From contig NZ_CP035730.1 of the NCBI RefSeq assembly GCF_012222305.1, positions 620,001 to 684,000 on the forward strand: a stretch of 64,000 nt of DNA. The letters are read 5' to 3'. The notes beneath the pieces are model-generated. The model worked only from the letters and a program-made list of their open reading frames with translations, was not told the origin of the DNA and ran no database searches. The first letter of the stretch is position 1. Every line of letters starts with the position of its first letter. This DNA is from Sulfolobus sp. S-194. Lineage in GTDB: Archaea; Thermoproteota; Thermoprotei_A; Sulfolobales; Sulfolobaceae. A program made the position numbers and the translations under genes. Shown piece by piece: positions 19,678-29,480 of this stretch.

Positions 19678-20694
19678 TCACCTATTTACTAAAGGCTTTA
19701 GTGAAGTACTATTATAACCTTTATTTTTAAGTTCTTCTCTTATAATTTTCGTCCCCTTGACCATGTTGAATAGTTTTTGGAATGCAATTTTTCTCGGCAA
19801 AAGCTTTAATCCACAATCTGGGTTTACCCAGATCATTTCTGGCTTAAAGTAGTCTAGTAACATTTTTAAATCATTGGCAACTTCCTCTGGTGTTTCTATT
19901 CTTCTATTATGAACATCTATAACTCCTACTCCAATTTCTTTATCCCATTTTTTAAACAGTTTTACTGGCTCATAATTATAATTCTTTAATGCCAAATTAA
20001 TTTGATCAACATTTAATTTATCTAAGTAAGGCTCTAAATAACTATATTCACCATAGCATACATGCATTACAACTTTAACGTTAATTCCCTTTATAGACTC
20101 ATTTACAGCTTCTATAGCCCATTCAACTTCATTTTTGTGAGTATGTATAGCAGGTTCATCTACTTGAATAATTTTTGCACCAGCATCTACTAACTTTTTC
20201 ATTTCAGTATTAATTACCTTAGCTAAGTCAAATGCTAAATCTCTTTTATTCTTATAGTATTCATTATATGACCATTCAGCTATTGTGTAAGGCCCAGTAA
20301 TAGTAATCTTTAGATTTTCAGTATAGGATACAGATTTAGCGAACAAGAATTCATCAACTAGCATAGGCTTTATATACTCAATCTTATTTACTACGGATGG
20401 TTTTCTATAATAATTGGTCCCCCAGACTCTAACTGGTCCATAGAATTTAAATCCAGCTAATCTTTCTGCGAAAAATTCTACCATTTCATCTCTTCTCATT
20501 TCTCCGTCAGTGGGTACGTCAACTCCGGCTATCTCGTGATCATGTAATACTGTAACTACTGCGTCATCAAAAGCTTCTTGTAGATCTTCATCAGAAATTT
20601 TTCCAGCTTTATGTAATCGTATTGCTTCTCTTAGCCATTTAGGTCTAGGATAACTACCTATAACTGTTGTTGGGAGAATTGGTAATTCATCCAT
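19678..20694 (-). CDS. metE: methionine synthase, MetE C-terminal catalytic domain
   Basis: Archaeal MetE corresponds to the catalytic C-terminal barrel of the bacterial cobalamin-independent enzyme and methylates homocysteine. The zinc ligands are visible as His and Cys in [12 protein letters not shown] and the late Cys in [12 protein letters not shown]. The N-terminus [13 protein letters not shown] and [11 protein letters not shown] are family blocks. The length of 338 residues is typical. It overlaps its partner by eight nt. Confidence 0.9.
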   Translation of the reverse strand: MDELPILPTTVIGSYPRPKWLREAIRLHKAGKISDEDLQEAFDDAVVTVLHDHEIAGVDVPTDGEMRRDEMVEFFAERLAGFKFYGPVRVWGTNYYRKPSVVNKIEYIKPMLVDEFLFAKSVSYTENLKITITGPYTIAEWSYNEYYKNKRDLAFDLAKVINTEMKKLVDAGAKIIQVDEPAIHTHKNEVEWAIEAVNESIKGINVKVVMHVCYGEYSYLEPYLDKLNVDQINLALKNYNYEPVKLFKKWDKEIGVGVIDVHNRRIETPEEVANDLKMLLDYFKPEMIWVNPDCGLKLLPRKIAFQKLFNMVKGTKIIREELKNKGYNSTSLKPLVNR

Positions 20695-21655
20695 TTAAGA
20701 TCATCTCCTTTGCTTTTTGTAATAATTTAAATTTTTTCTGAACTATTATTTCTGGTATAAAATCATTAAATGAAGAGTTACCTAAGATTAACCTTTCTAT
20801 TCCTTTTTCGGATGCAGTAGAAACTATTCTTTTAATTGTAACAATTTTTTCCATTTTTGTTGTCCTTGAATCTAGGATTCCAAAATATACTTGCTTTCCT
20901 TTTAGGAATTGATAAAGCCTACCAAGCCTATTTTTATTGCTTTCAGTCACGTCAAATCCGTAAACACTTACTGGCAATTTCATATAATTTTCCAATCTAT
21001 CAAAATTTATATCAAAATAAGTTAATAGATGTGTTTCTGCTTTTATATTTTCTAGCATTATATAGTAAATTTCTAGAAGAGTATTTAATAAGTCCTTCTT
21101 TATTCCTTTTTGGAAGATCGATGGTTCATGAATTTCTACTACATCGCTTTTTATATTCTTCAATAGTGAGTTTACTATTAGAGCATAATCCTTCATTAAT
21201 TCTTCTTCGTTTTTATAGTAATGATTTTCAGAAAGTTTAAGAAAAGTTAATGGTCCTAGAATTACGGCTTTAAGTTTAAAATTATAACTTCTCGCAAGCT
21301 CTTTAGCTTTTTCAAAATATTTAATGTATGTATTATCCTCCTTGTATTTCAGTTTTTCATTTATTACGATTTGTCTATAGTAAAAGTTATTGTCAAAAAA
21401 TCTTGTTAAACTTCCTTTTTTAACATTGGTAAGGAAAGAATATGTTAAGTCTGCAATATCATCCCACTCTATCATACTGTCTGTAGTAAAATCGACATTA
21501 AAGGATTTCATCATATCAAAAAAATTATTCATAAAATCGAATATTTGATCTAGATATTTCTCCTCAGATATTTTTCCATTATTTTTCTTTGAAATTATCT
21601 TAGCTATTCTCACTGGTTTAGGATAGCTCCCGATTAGTGCTGTTTCTAATCTCAT
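20687..21655 (-). CDS. MetE-like protein, partner of methionine synthase
   Basis: The protein belongs to the same COG0620 barrel family (start [18 protein letters not shown]), but the zinc-binding HxC and late Cys motifs are absent. It therefore resembles the N-terminal, non-catalytic half of bacterial MetE, which holds the folate polyglutamate. In Sulfolobales the two halves are separate neighbouring genes. It is coupled by overlap to metE downstream and abuts the PCNA3 gene upstream, sharing one base. Confidence 0.82.
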   Translation of the reverse strand: MRLETALIGSYPKPVRIAKIISKKNNGKISEEKYLDQIFDFMNNFFDMMKSFNVDFTTDSMIEWDDIADLTYSFLTNVKKGSLTRFFDNNFYYRQIVINEKLKYKEDNTYIKYFEKAKELARSYNFKLKAVILGPLTFLKLSENHYYKNEEELMKDYALIVNSLLKNIKSDVVEIHEPSIFQKGIKKDLLNTLLEIYYIMLENIKAETHLLTYFDINFDRLENYMKLPVSVYGFDVTESNKNRLGRLYQFLKGKQVYFGILDSRTTKMEKIVTIKRIVSTASEKGIERLILGNSSFNDFIPEIIVQKKFKLLQKAKEMILNG

Positions 21656-22392
21656 CAGGATAATTTGGGGGCAAGCAAATAAGTAACTTTCCCCCCTCCC
21701 TCCATATTAAACTCCAACTGTATAGGTTTTTGTTCCGCAAACGCTACCTTAACGTAATCTGATAACTTCGTAAGGGATATAATATCATTTAGATATTCAA
21801 CGTCATATGCGGAAGAAGATTCCTTATTAAATTCTATTTCAGCAAGGCTTCCAGTATCCTTTGAGAATTCTACTTCTACTTTATTTTCTCCTTCACCTTT
21901 AACTATAATCTTTTCCTCGTTACCTGAAATTAAAAGCGTATCTGCTACTTCTGCTATTTCACCTATCGCATTCTTAAAACCACTGGCATTAATTGTAGCT
22001 TTAATATCAAATTCTAAATTTACTTCAGGTACTTCTGGTGGTAATACTTCTATGTTATTTACGTTAAATACTCTATTTAATGCACCACTTAAAGTAAGCT
22101 TTACAACTTCTGGGGACTCTGCATCTATAATTATCTCCTCTTTTCTTTTAGCTGCCTTTAAAAGTTTGCTCATATATTGTGTATTAAATCCAAACTTGAA
22201 TTCTTCTGGTACATCATATTCTTTAAACATTTCTTTAGGAAGTTCAATTTTTATTAAAGAAATATGAGCCTTATCTATAGCTACAAGTTGTATTCCTTCA
22301 GGTTTTATGTCAAATAGAGCCTCATCGACTAATTTAAGCAAAGCTTGAATAATAGCCTTCAGATCCCTTACGTCATCGTAAACTATATGCAT
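21655..22392 (-). CDS. pcn3: DNA polymerase sliding clamp, PCNA3-like
   Basis: This is one subunit of the heterotrimeric Sulfolobales clamp. The N-terminus [18 protein letters not shown], the ring motif [16 protein letters not shown]-like strand, and the C-terminus [14 protein letters not shown] match S. solfataricus PCNA3 as I remember it. The length of 245 residues is normal. It begins a minus-strand set with the methionine synthase pair and is divergent from cobB across 47 bp. PCNA1 lies at 28.4-29.1 kb; PCNA2 is not in this window. Confidence 0.92.
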   Translation of the reverse strand: MHIVYDDVRDLKAIIQALLKLVDEALFDIKPEGIQLVAIDKAHISLIKIELPKEMFKEYDVPEEFKFGFNTQYMSKLLKAAKRKEEIIIDAESPEVVKLTLSGALNRVFNVNNIEVLPPEVPEVNLEFDIKATINASGFKNAIGEIAEVADTLLISGNEEKIIVKGEGENKVEVEFSKDTGSLAEIEFNKESSSAYDVEYLNDIISLTKLSDYVKVAFAEQKPIQLEFNMEGGGKVTYLLAPKLS

Positions 22393-22439
22393 TTATTATC
22401 CCATATTTATTTAATCTAATCAGTTTCTTATTTTTTCTT

Positions 22440-23750
22440 ATGAGGTTTCCTCGTATAATCATTTCTTCAGATAGAAGTAACTCAGGTAAAACAATAATAT
22501 CCTCTGCCCTAATGAGAGTTTTATCTAGGAAAATGAAAGTAAGGGGCTTTAAGGCAGGACCAGATTTTATCGATCCAAAATATCACACACTGGCTACTGG
22601 AGTTTCTTCGATTAATTTGGACTTATGGTTAATGGGAATTGATGGAGTAAAGAAGAGTTTATTAAGATATGGAAAAGGCTACGATATAGGAATAATTGAG
22701 GGAGTAATGGGCTTATATGATGGAATTGATGTGAATTATAGCACTTATGAACTTTCTGAAGTTACTAAGACCCCAATAATTCTAGTAGTAAACTGTAATA
22801 ATGTTAGTAGTACTATAGGAGCTATAGTAAAAGGATTAAAAGATTATAGGAACGCAAGAATTAGCGGAGTAATTTTCAATCAAATAGGGTCTGAAACACA
22901 TTATAATTACTGTAAGAATTCTGTAAAAGAAATTCAAGTTTTAGGTTATATAAAATATGATAGAAATTTCTCTATTCCTTCACGACATTTAGGGCTTTTT
23001 ACAACTGAGGATTTCAAAGAGGCTGAAAATATTTTGCAATCAGTATCTAAAGCTATAGAAGAGGCTGTTGATATAGATAAAATTATTGAAATCGCAAACT
23101 CAGCAGAAGAATTACAAGAAGTAGATGAGATTACACATGATAAGGGGTTAAATAATAAAGATATTGCTGCTATAGCTTATGATTCAGCGTTTAGTTTTTA
23201 TTACTCAGAAAACATAGATTTATTAAGGAATAAATATCAAGTAGAATTTTTTAGTCCTTTGCTAAATGAGAAAATCGATAATCCGGCTTTAATTTATATA
23301 GGTGGCGGATACCCAGAATTGCATTTAAACGATCTTGAGAAATCTAATACTACTATAAGATGGATTAAAGAAGAGGCGGAAAAAGGCACAAAAATTTTGG
23401 CGGAATGCGGAGGTTTAATGTACTTATCAAAGGAAATTATAGCTGAAAAAAGCTACAAAATGGCTGATTTATTTGATATTAGTATTAAGGCTAAAGACAA
23501 ACTCACAATTGGTTATACGGAGTTAGATGTGATATCAGATAATATATTAGGGAAGAAGGGTGAAGTACTTAGGGGTCACGAATTTCATGTATCTAGAGCT
23601 ATAAGCGTAGGTAACGATATAAAATTTTCTATGAAAAATAGAATAGGAAGGGGTATATGGGAAAATAAAGATGGAGTTACCGTTTATAATACATTAGCTT
23701 CTTACTCTCATTTTCATTTTTCAAGCACTAGAGGATTGTTGTCTTTTTAA
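22440..23750 (+). CDS. cobB: cobyrinate a,c-diamide synthase (CobB/CbiA)
   Basis: The enzyme amidates the a and c side chains of cobyrinate with glutamine and ATP in cobalamin synthesis. It has an N-terminal P-loop synthetase domain ([30 protein letters not shown]) and a C-terminal class I glutamine amidotransferase domain. The nucleophilic Cys is in [13 protein letters not shown] near residue 320, and [11 protein letters not shown] lies before it. The length of 436 residues is normal. The gene end overlaps the convergent membrane protein gene by 30 nt. Confidence 0.93.
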   Translation: MRFPRIIISSDRSNSGKTIISSALMRVLSRKMKVRGFKAGPDFIDPKYHTLATGVSSINLDLWLMGIDGVKKSLLRYGKGYDIGIIEGVMGLYDGIDVNYSTYELSEVTKTPIILVVNCNNVSSTIGAIVKGLKDYRNARISGVIFNQIGSETHYNYCKNSVKEIQVLGYIKYDRNFSIPSRHLGLFTTEDFKEAENILQSVSKAIEEAVDIDKIIEIANSAEELQEVDEITHDKGLNNKDIAAIAYDSAFSFYYSENIDLLRNKYQVEFFSPLLNEKIDNPALIYIGGGYPELHLNDLEKSNTTIRWIKEEAEKGTKILAECGGLMYLSKEIIAEKSYKMADLFDISIKAKDKLTIGYTELDVISDNILGKKGEVLRGHEFHVSRAISVGNDIKFSMKNRIGRGIWENKDGVTVYNTLASYSHFHFSSTRGLLSF

Positions 23751-24488
23751 TTCAAGTTTCTTTACTCTATCTAGTACTTCTAATAACCTATCTATTTCTG
23801 TAGTATATAGTCTAATTCTGAATGGCAATTTAGATGTTTGTGAATGAATTTCTATATATCTTTTTTCTCTATTCTCTTTTATCTCTGCATTAATTAGATG
23901 CCTTGAGTGTAAAAATACTCCACTTTTATCTGTCGATAATATACCTTTTTCTGTAATTTTATAACTTTGTGGTGCCATCACTTCCATAGTTTGGAATTTT
24001 ACTAATCTTCTATACACAAACATATTGAACAGGAATAATGCTTCAAAATAAATAATGTATACTAACAGTCTTTCATATCCAGATATACTTCCAACTATTT
24101 TAAGTAAAACTTCATCATAAAATACAAATATTGCAATAATGTATATTATCATATATAAGAATGATTTAAAACTAGCCATAGCAAACTCTTGCATTTTTTT
24201 CATATATTCTTCATCTTTCTGGACAAGTTCTCCTGCTTTTTTCTCTTCGAAGAGAGTTCGTGAATTCGATATGTCAGCTAAATATTTTCTTTCACTAAGT
24301 AAAGGATTACTTCTCATTGTCATAACGCTAGTAATTCCAAGAATTACTATGATATAAAGAATATAAACAGGTAAGAAATACTGAGGATATAATGATAATA
24401 CAAAAGACATTAAAATCATTAGAACTTGTGAGATTAGTATCATTTTCCAATTATAAGGATTAGGATATCCTTGGGGATAGGTAGACAT
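23721..24488 (-). CDS. membrane protein of DUF2208 type
   Basis: The start at 24488 ([15 protein letters not shown]) gives 255 residues. Two close hydrophobic segments lie at about 15-55 and two more at about 110-160, joined by a charged loop ([22 protein letters not shown]). A cytoplasmic beta-rich tail contains [18 protein letters not shown]. This layout fits the archaeal DUF2208 family, to the best of my recollection. The function is unknown. Its ATG overlaps the divergent ATG of the next gene inside CATG, so the two probably share a control region. Confidence 0.65.
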   Translation of the reverse strand: MSTYPQGYPNPYNWKMILISQVLMILMSFVLSLYPQYFLPVYILYIIVILGITSVMTMRSNPLLSERKYLADISNSRTLFEEKKAGELVQKDEEYMKKMQEFAMASFKSFLYMIIYIIAIFVFYDEVLLKIVGSISGYERLLVYIIYFEALFLFNMFVYRRLVKFQTMEVMAPQSYKITEKGILSTDKSGVFLHSRHLINAEIKENREKRYIEIHSQTSKLPFRIRLYTTEIDRLLEVLDRVKKLELKRQQSSSA

Positions 24489-25050
24489 GCCCAATATTAA
24501 TATCTTTAAAACCCTAATAAATATGTGTTTGATTTTATTAGTTGTAATATCTTTAGTATCATTTTCTCTTACATCAATCAATCGATATACATACGTGTTA
24601 CCATCTACTGGAAATGAACTAAATATCTACGTACTACAAACATATCAGAAGACTCCACTAGAAATTAATATAAGTTTTAATTTGAATTATTCTTCTTATA
24701 TCTATATCTATATACATAATAATTCGTTTTTAAATATATCATTTAAGAATAGTTCTATCATCTTTTTTAAACCTATAATTATATATAACTCTTCGAAAGA
24801 AACAACTTTAATTGGAATTAATTATCTATATGCAAGTAATATGACTATTCTTATATGTTCCTCTCAAGGTCAATATATAAAAATTATTGGAAATGTAAGT
24901 TATGTAAATGATACTTATACTAATATTAACAATTTTATAACTGCTACTAAGTCTTTCTCTATATATAACTTGACTTATATTACATTTATATTAATACTAT
25001 TAATTTCTATAATAATATTTATTACATTGAAAAGATATAAAGGTTATTAG
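24487..25050 (+). CDS. predicted surface glycoprotein with two membrane anchors
   Basis: No known family is recognised. A hydrophobic segment at residues 13-30 (MCLILLVVISLVSFSL) looks like a signal anchor. The middle 120 residues are rich in Asn, Ser, Tyr and Ile with many N-X-S/T sequons (for example NISF, NSSK, NMTI, NVSY, NDTY). A second hydrophobic helix (YITFILILLISIIIFITL) precedes a short basic tail KRYKGY. This is the design of an extracellular, heavily N-glycosylated protein. A start at 24523 is possible. The starts of this gene and the divergent gene share two bases. Confidence 0.6.
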   Translation: MPNINIFKTLINMCLILLVVISLVSFSLTSINRYTYVLPSTGNELNIYVLQTYQKTPLEINISFNLNYSSYIYIYIHNNSFLNISFKNSSIIFFKPIIIYNSSKETTLIGINYLYASNMTILICSSQGQYIKIIGNVSYVNDTYTNINNFITATKSFSIYNLTYITFILILLISIIIFITLKRYKGY

Positions 25051-25088
25051 TACATACGCTTTTATATTTTTGATTAAAATTCTATTCG

Positions 25089-25745
25089 ATGATTCAAAAG
25101 TCTGAGATTAGGAAAAACCTTGAAGACGGATTACCGATACTGATCTACGACTTTGATGGTAGAGAAGAAGAAGTTGATATGATGTTTTATGCTGGGAAGA
25201 TATCATGGAAAAGCATAAACTTATTGAGGAAAGACGCTGGCGGATTAATATGTTACGTAACGTCTAAAGAATATGGCCAAAAATTGGGATTAGATTTTAT
25301 GACTAATATAATTAGAGAAAAATATCCTTATCTAGCTAAAAAACCGTCATATGGCGATGAACCAGCCTTTTCTATTTGGTTAAACCATATAGCTACAAAG
25401 ACAGGAATAAATGATGTTGACAGAGCAAAGACAATATCTGAACTTCATAGTGTTATTTCTTTACTTAATGAGGATGAAAAATTAGCTAAGGAAAAGCTTG
25501 AAACTGAATTCTACTCACCGGGTCATGTGCCTGTATTGCTATCTAGGGGAATAAGATATAGAAGAGGACATACGGAATTAAGTATATCTTTACTCGAGTA
25601 TGTAAATTTAGAAAAGAGCGCTGTAATAGCTGAAATGTTGGACGATGGATTAAGTCTTAGTAAAGAGAAAGCATTAAGATATGCAAGGCATAATGGATTT
25701 TTATTTATAGAAGGAAAAGAAATATTAAAGGAGGTTATAATATGA
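25089..25745 (+). CDS. ribB: 3,4-dihydroxy-2-butanone 4-phosphate synthase
   Basis: RibB makes the four-carbon unit of the riboflavin xylene ring from ribulose 5-phosphate. The 218-residue protein has DGREEEVDMMFYAGK with the metal-binding acidic cluster, GGLICYVTSKE, and the substrate-loop end FYSPGHVPVLLSRGIRYRRGHTE. A TATA-like CTTTTATATTT lies about 24 bases upstream of the ATG, so the operon probably starts leaderless here. It is followed by a strong GGAGGT for ribC. Confidence 0.93.
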   Translation: MIQKSEIRKNLEDGLPILIYDFDGREEEVDMMFYAGKISWKSINLLRKDAGGLICYVTSKEYGQKLGLDFMTNIIREKYPYLAKKPSYGDEPAFSIWLNHIATKTGINDVDRAKTISELHSVISLLNEDEKLAKEKLETEFYSPGHVPVLLSRGIRYRRGHTELSISLLEYVNLEKSAVIAEMLDDGLSLSKEKALRYARHNGFLFIEGKEILKEVII

Positions 25746-26206
25746 GAAAATACGGAATAGCGGATACTACATTTTCAAGAGTAGATATGGGAAGTATAGC
25801 AATAAAAGTTATAAAAGCAGAAGACCCCGATTCAGAGATAACTAGATATACTGTCCCTGGTATAAAAGATATGCCAGTTGCTGCAAAGAGACTTTTGGAT
25901 GAAGGATGTGATGGTGTAATAACTCTTGGTTGGGTAGGGAAATCAATGTTAGATAAATATAGTTATCTTGCAACGAGCATTGGTTTAATAATCACACAAG
26001 TGCTAACTTCTAAACATATAATTGATGTTACTGTTCATGAAGATGAAGTAGATAATGAAGAAAAACTAAAAGACTTAGCAATAGATAGAGTAACTAAGCA
26101 TGCAAAAAATTTGGTTAAGCTAGTAAGAGATGGAAGAAATGCATTAACTCCTTATGCTGGGAAAGGATTAAGACAGGGATATGAAAATGCCGGACCAATC
26201 GATTAA
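25742..26206 (+). CDS. ribC: riboflavin synthase, archaeal type
   Basis: The archaeal RibC enzyme is unrelated to the bacterial alpha subunit and is similar to lumazine synthase. It dismutates two 6,7-dimethyl-8-ribityllumazines to riboflavin. Recognisable blocks are [13 protein letters not shown] at the start, [16 protein letters not shown] and [14 protein letters not shown]. The length of 154 residues is right. The ATG overlaps the ribB stop and has GGAGGT six bases upstream, the best Shine-Dalgarno in the region. It overlaps ribH by 26 nt. Confidence 0.92.
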   Translation: MRKYGIADTTFSRVDMGSIAIKVIKAEDPDSEITRYTVPGIKDMPVAAKRLLDEGCDGVITLGWVGKSMLDKYSYLATSIGLIITQVLTSKHIIDVTVHEDEVDNEEKLKDLAIDRVTKHAKNLVKLVRDGRNALTPYAGKGLRQGYENAGPID

Positions 26207-26654
26207 CTTAGCTATAGTAGTGTCTGAGTTTAATTACGATATAACGTATCTGATGTTACAAAGAGCAATAGCTCATGCTAAATTTCTTGGTGCAAATGTA
26301 AAAGTTATATTTAAAGTTCCAGGTAGTTATGATATGGCAATAGCTGTGAAAGAGTTACTAAAAAGAGATGATATAGATGCTGTTATTACTTTAGGTGCAG
26401 TAATAAAAGGCGAAACAAAACATGACGAAATAGTAGCTACTCAAACTGCAAGAAAAATATTAGATTTATCAGTAGAATATGGTAAGCCTGTGACTTTGGG
26501 TATTATAGGTCATGGAGTTACGCATGAGCAAGCGGTGGAAAGAATAGAGGAATATTCCACAAGAGCTGTTGAGGCCGCAATCAAATTGGCTAGGAGGTTA
26601 ATGGAACTAAGAAAAATACAAACATTAAATGAAGAAATGGTGGTAATTGAATGA
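26181..26654 (+). CDS. ribH: 6,7-dimethyl-8-ribityllumazine synthase
   Basis: RibH condenses the ribitylamino-uracil with dihydroxybutanone phosphate and usually forms 60-mer or pentameric shells. The motifs are [46 protein letters not shown] with the catalytic His, and [13 protein letters not shown]. The length of 157 residues is normal. The start lies inside the ribC gene, and the stop overlaps the next ATG. Confidence 0.94.
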   Translation: MKMPDQSINLAIVVSEFNYDITYLMLQRAIAHAKFLGANVKVIFKVPGSYDMAIAVKELLKRDDIDAVITLGAVIKGETKHDEIVATQTARKILDLSVEYGKPVTLGIIGHGVTHEQAVERIEEYSTRAVEAAIKLARRLMELRKIQTLNEEMVVIE

Positions 26655-27328
26655 AAATTATGCAAATAAATTTGGTAGACTATAAAGAATGGACTGAGAG
26701 CCTAGGGTATGATAGAGAGTGGAAAATTCAAAATTTTCAGCATGGTTTTTTATCTAGACTTAATGAAATAGCAGCAGAAATAAATTCATTTATAATAACA
26801 TACAGATATGATAACTATATAATGTTACTTGATGGTGTATTAATTGGAAAAAATGATTATATTTTAACTAAAATAAAAGAACTTTCACCAGTTCCAATAG
26901 ATATATGTTTTGGATATGGTAAAACTTTACTAGATGCAGAAAGAAATTGTTCTATTGACATGAATAGCATCTTATTAGCCAAAGATGAAAAACTGCTTGT
27001 AGCTCATTTTGACCTAGATGGATTTTCTAGAAAAAAATTATTGCTAGATGCTTATCTAGAAGTTTATAAAATATATAATAAGTTATTCAACTATGCTATG
27101 GAACTTGGTGGTTTAGCTTATTATTTTGGTGGTGATAATATAGGAATCTTCTTAGGGGTTGAGAATATTAACAAAATAATAGAATTAGCTAATTCTTTCC
27201 CAAATATGAAAGTAGGTATAGGAATAGGTAATAATCCAAGAGAGGCTCTTAAGAATGCCGCAGAAGCATTACATACTATAAGAATATATAGAGATAGGAA
27301 GATCGAAATTGTCGACTCTAAAAATTAA
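26651..27328 (+). CDS. gch3: GTP cyclohydrolase III
   Basis: This archaeal enzyme opens GTP to FAPy, the first committed step of archaeal riboflavin (and F420) synthesis. The 225-residue protein has two GGDEF-like halves. The second ends [18 protein letters not shown], with the metal-binding acidic residues in [11 protein letters not shown] and FGGDN. Translation is coupled to ribH by ATGA and to the amidohydrolase by a 20-nt overlap. Its presence next to ribB-ribC-ribH confirms that the operon is dedicated to flavin synthesis. Confidence 0.92.
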   Translation: MKIMQINLVDYKEWTESLGYDREWKIQNFQHGFLSRLNEIAAEINSFIITYRYDNYIMLLDGVLIGKNDYILTKIKELSPVPIDICFGYGKTLLDAERNCSIDMNSILLAKDEKLLVAHFDLDGFSRKKLLLDAYLEVYKIYNKLFNYAMELGGLAYYFGGDNIGIFLGVENINKIIELANSFPNMKVGIGIGNNPREALKNAAEALHTIRIYRDRKIEIVDSKN

Positions 27329-28418
27329 TTTAGGTGCTATTTTATCTGGAGAGGAACTAGAATATAAAGAAAGAGTAAACATTGAAATAGATGATAATAA
27401 CAGAATTTTACATATCGGTAATGGTTATGATTCTTCTGCTAAAAATTTTAAAGAATTTATACTTGTTCCACCTCTTATAAATTTTCATACACACAGTGGA
27501 GATTTTACTTTCCCAGAAATAGGAATTGATAAAACTATTAAAGAATTAGTAGGAGATCCTCATAGTGAGAAATATAAATATTTCAAGTTATATAAAGATA
27601 AGGTCAATGAAGGAATTAGAGAATTTATTAGAAAATCTATTAATTTTGGAATAATAGGAATATTGGATTTCAGAGAAGAAGGAGTAGAAGGTGTGTTAAA
27701 AGCTAAAAAATCTATAGATTTAATCGACATTCATTATTTCTCTCTTGGTAGATTGGATAAATTTGATGAGAAGGAACTAGAAGCGTTAGCAAAAGTTGCA
27801 GAAGGATATGGACTTCCTAGTCCTAGTTATCATTCTAGAAAAGAATTAAATGTTATCAAAAATCACTTTGCTACAAAGATTAGAGCTATTCATTTTGCTG
27901 AGACAAAAAAGCAGTATTTAAGAGATAGCCTAGAAGAAATAATTGTAAGTTATTCTCCAAATCTTATAATTCATGGAACTCATTTTAGTATAAATGAATT
28001 TTATCTCTTGAAAAATGAGAAAATCCCTCTAGTTGTTTGTCCTAGAAGTAATTTATGGTTCGGTATAGGTATGCCTAATATTTCTGCAGCCTATGATGTT
28101 GGTGTTACTGTTTTTTATGGAAGCGATAATGGAAGCTGGATTTCGCCAAATTTGTGGAAAGACTTAGAATTAGCTCTTCTTATTACTAGAATACAGAAAC
28201 CAGGATCTAACTATGCAAGAGATATTTTATCTTCAGCTACTGTTAATGCATATAATTATCTTAGACTTGATTTTACAATAAAAGAAGGTAATAAAATATA
28301 TCCAGTTTTAATAAGAGGAGATGAGATTTTTAGAGCAAACGATAAGTTTGTTGCAATAATTAAAAGAGCTTCAGATAATGGGATTTATAGTCTTGGTGCT
28401 ATCCAGAATATAAGTTGA
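27309..28418 (+). CDS. amidohydrolase-superfamily deaminase-like protein in the riboflavin operon
   Basis: A 369-residue metal-dependent amidohydrolase with the mononuclear deaminase signature: HxH in INFHTHSGDF, His-x-x-Glu in IHFAETK, a further His in IIHGTHFSI, and the late Asp in VFYGSDNGSW. These resemble guanine/cytosine/SAH-type deaminases rather than dinuclear hydrolases. It starts with TTG inside the GTP cyclohydrolase III gene and is the last gene of the operon. Archaeal riboflavin synthesis needs a pyrimidine deaminase, so this is a candidate for that step by context; the substrate is inferred. It overlaps the convergent PCNA1 gene by 34 nt. Confidence 0.75.
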   Translation: MSTLKINLGAILSGEELEYKERVNIEIDDNNRILHIGNGYDSSAKNFKEFILVPPLINFHTHSGDFTFPEIGIDKTIKELVGDPHSEKYKYFKLYKDKVNEGIREFIRKSINFGIIGILDFREEGVEGVLKAKKSIDLIDIHYFSLGRLDKFDEKELEALAKVAEGYGLPSPSYHSRKELNVIKNHFATKIRAIHFAETKKQYLRDSLEEIIVSYSPNLIIHGTHFSINEFYLLKNEKIPLVVCPRSNLWFGIGMPNISAAYDVGVTVFYGSDNGSWISPNLWKDLELALLITRIQKPGSNYARDILSSATVNAYNYLRLDFTIKEGNKIYPVLIRGDEIFRANDKFVAIIKRASDNGIYSLGAIQNIS

Positions 28419-29131
28419 CCACCGGAATCTGTAGGTACCTCAATTTTCATAGGTATGTTATTTCCAAATCCTAGAGTTACATTTTGAGATATGGAAGTTA
28501 CTTTAAATACATCTTTTAGAACTTCTATGCTATATACTGCCTTTGAAGGAGATTCTATGTTTAATGATTTAAGGGGCTTATCTTGCCTTAATAAGGACTT
28601 ATATCTTCTGCCAGCCTCCTCTGTGAAGAGAGTAACAGTGTTTTCATCTGCAGATATTTCAACTTCCTCACCTACTAAACTTAAATCTCTAGCAATATCT
28701 TTTAGTACATCTCCATCAGTTGTAAATGTTACACTTAGGTTTACCTTAGGTTCTGTTAATTGATCTACTGAAGTTTTTTCTCCTTTTATATAGATATTGC
28801 TTCTAGTTCCTGTTTTCTCATCTCTAACAGTAACTTTTAGGCCAGCATCAGTCTCTTCTAAAGTAACTGTTGCACTTTTAGTTTTAGCCTTTCCAAGAAT
28901 TTTCTTCAAATCATTTATATTAATTTTAATTCCAAGCGGTTTGTCAATTGTATAATCTTCTAGGTATTCTTTTGGAATTTTAAATATAACCATGACTACT
29001 TTATCATCTGTCAAATATCTTGAAAAAATACTGTCTTCAGTAAAGTTTAAAATTATTTCATCCGTAACCTTAAGTAGACCAGATAACAAGGAGTAAAAAT
29101 CTTTCGCACTTGAATATGTCGCTTTAATCAT
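28385..29131 (-). CDS. pcn1: DNA polymerase sliding clamp, PCNA1-like
   Basis: This subunit of the heterotrimeric clamp starts MIKATYSSAKDFYSLLSGL and ends GGQLIFWIAPRL, with IILNFTEDSIFSRYLTDDK early on. All match S. solfataricus PCNA1 as recalled. In that species PCNA1 carries the partner site for FEN1. The length of 248 residues is normal. The ATG overlaps the stop of rpo13 (ATGA), so clamp and polymerase subunit are made from one message. Confidence 0.93.
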   Translation of the reverse strand: MIKATYSSAKDFYSLLSGLLKVTDEIILNFTEDSIFSRYLTDDKVVMVIFKIPKEYLEDYTIDKPLGIKININDLKKILGKAKTKSATVTLEETDAGLKVTVRDEKTGTRSNIYIKGEKTSVDQLTEPKVNLSVTFTTDGDVLKDIARDLSLVGEEVEISADENTVTLFTEEAGRRYKSLLRQDKPLKSLNIESPSKAVYSIEVLKDVFKVTSISQNVTLGFGNNIPMKIEVPTDSGGQLIFWIAPRL

Positions 29132-29469
29132 TCTTCCTCATTTGTTTTTTGTTCTTTTACTTTTTTAGTCTTTTTTGCTACTTTCTTCCTTTTCTTCTTA
29201 TCAGAGGAAGAATAATGGGAGGCTAATTCTTTAAACATTTTCTTTGCTTCTTCAATGCTTATTTTCCCATTAAGTAAATTATCCCATATTTCAGTATTTT
29301 TCATTAATAGTTCTATGTCAGCTACACTTAGTGCTGGCAGTTCTTCTTCTTCGCTTTCGGCTTCCACTTTCTCCTCGTGCTCTTCTTTTTGTGTTAATTC
29401 TTCTTCGCTTTCGGCTTCAGTGGATTCCTCTTCTTCATTCTCTTTCTCATTCTCTTCCTCATCAAACAT
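29128..29469 (-). CDS. rpo13: RNA polymerase subunit Rpo13
   Basis: Rpo13 is found in Sulfolobales and relatives; it sits in the polymerase cleft near the downstream DNA. The protein has the three expected parts. An acidic N-terminus (residues 1-45, nearly all Glu) is followed by the conserved helix-turn-helix core LSVADIELLMKNTEIWDNLL and GKISIEEAKKMF, then a Lys-rich tail KKRKKVAKKTKKVKEQK. The acidic part is encoded by two copies of a block of about 20 bp (from 29343 and 29399), so it has grown by duplication. A GGGGGA lies upstream of the start. Confidence 0.9.
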   Translation of the reverse strand: MFDEEENEKENEEEESTEAESEEELTQKEEHEEKVEAESEEEELPALSVADIELLMKNTEIWDNLLNGKISIEEAKKMFKELASHYSSSDKKKRKKVAKKTKKVKEQKTNEEE

Positions 29470-29480
29470 TATAATCCCCC

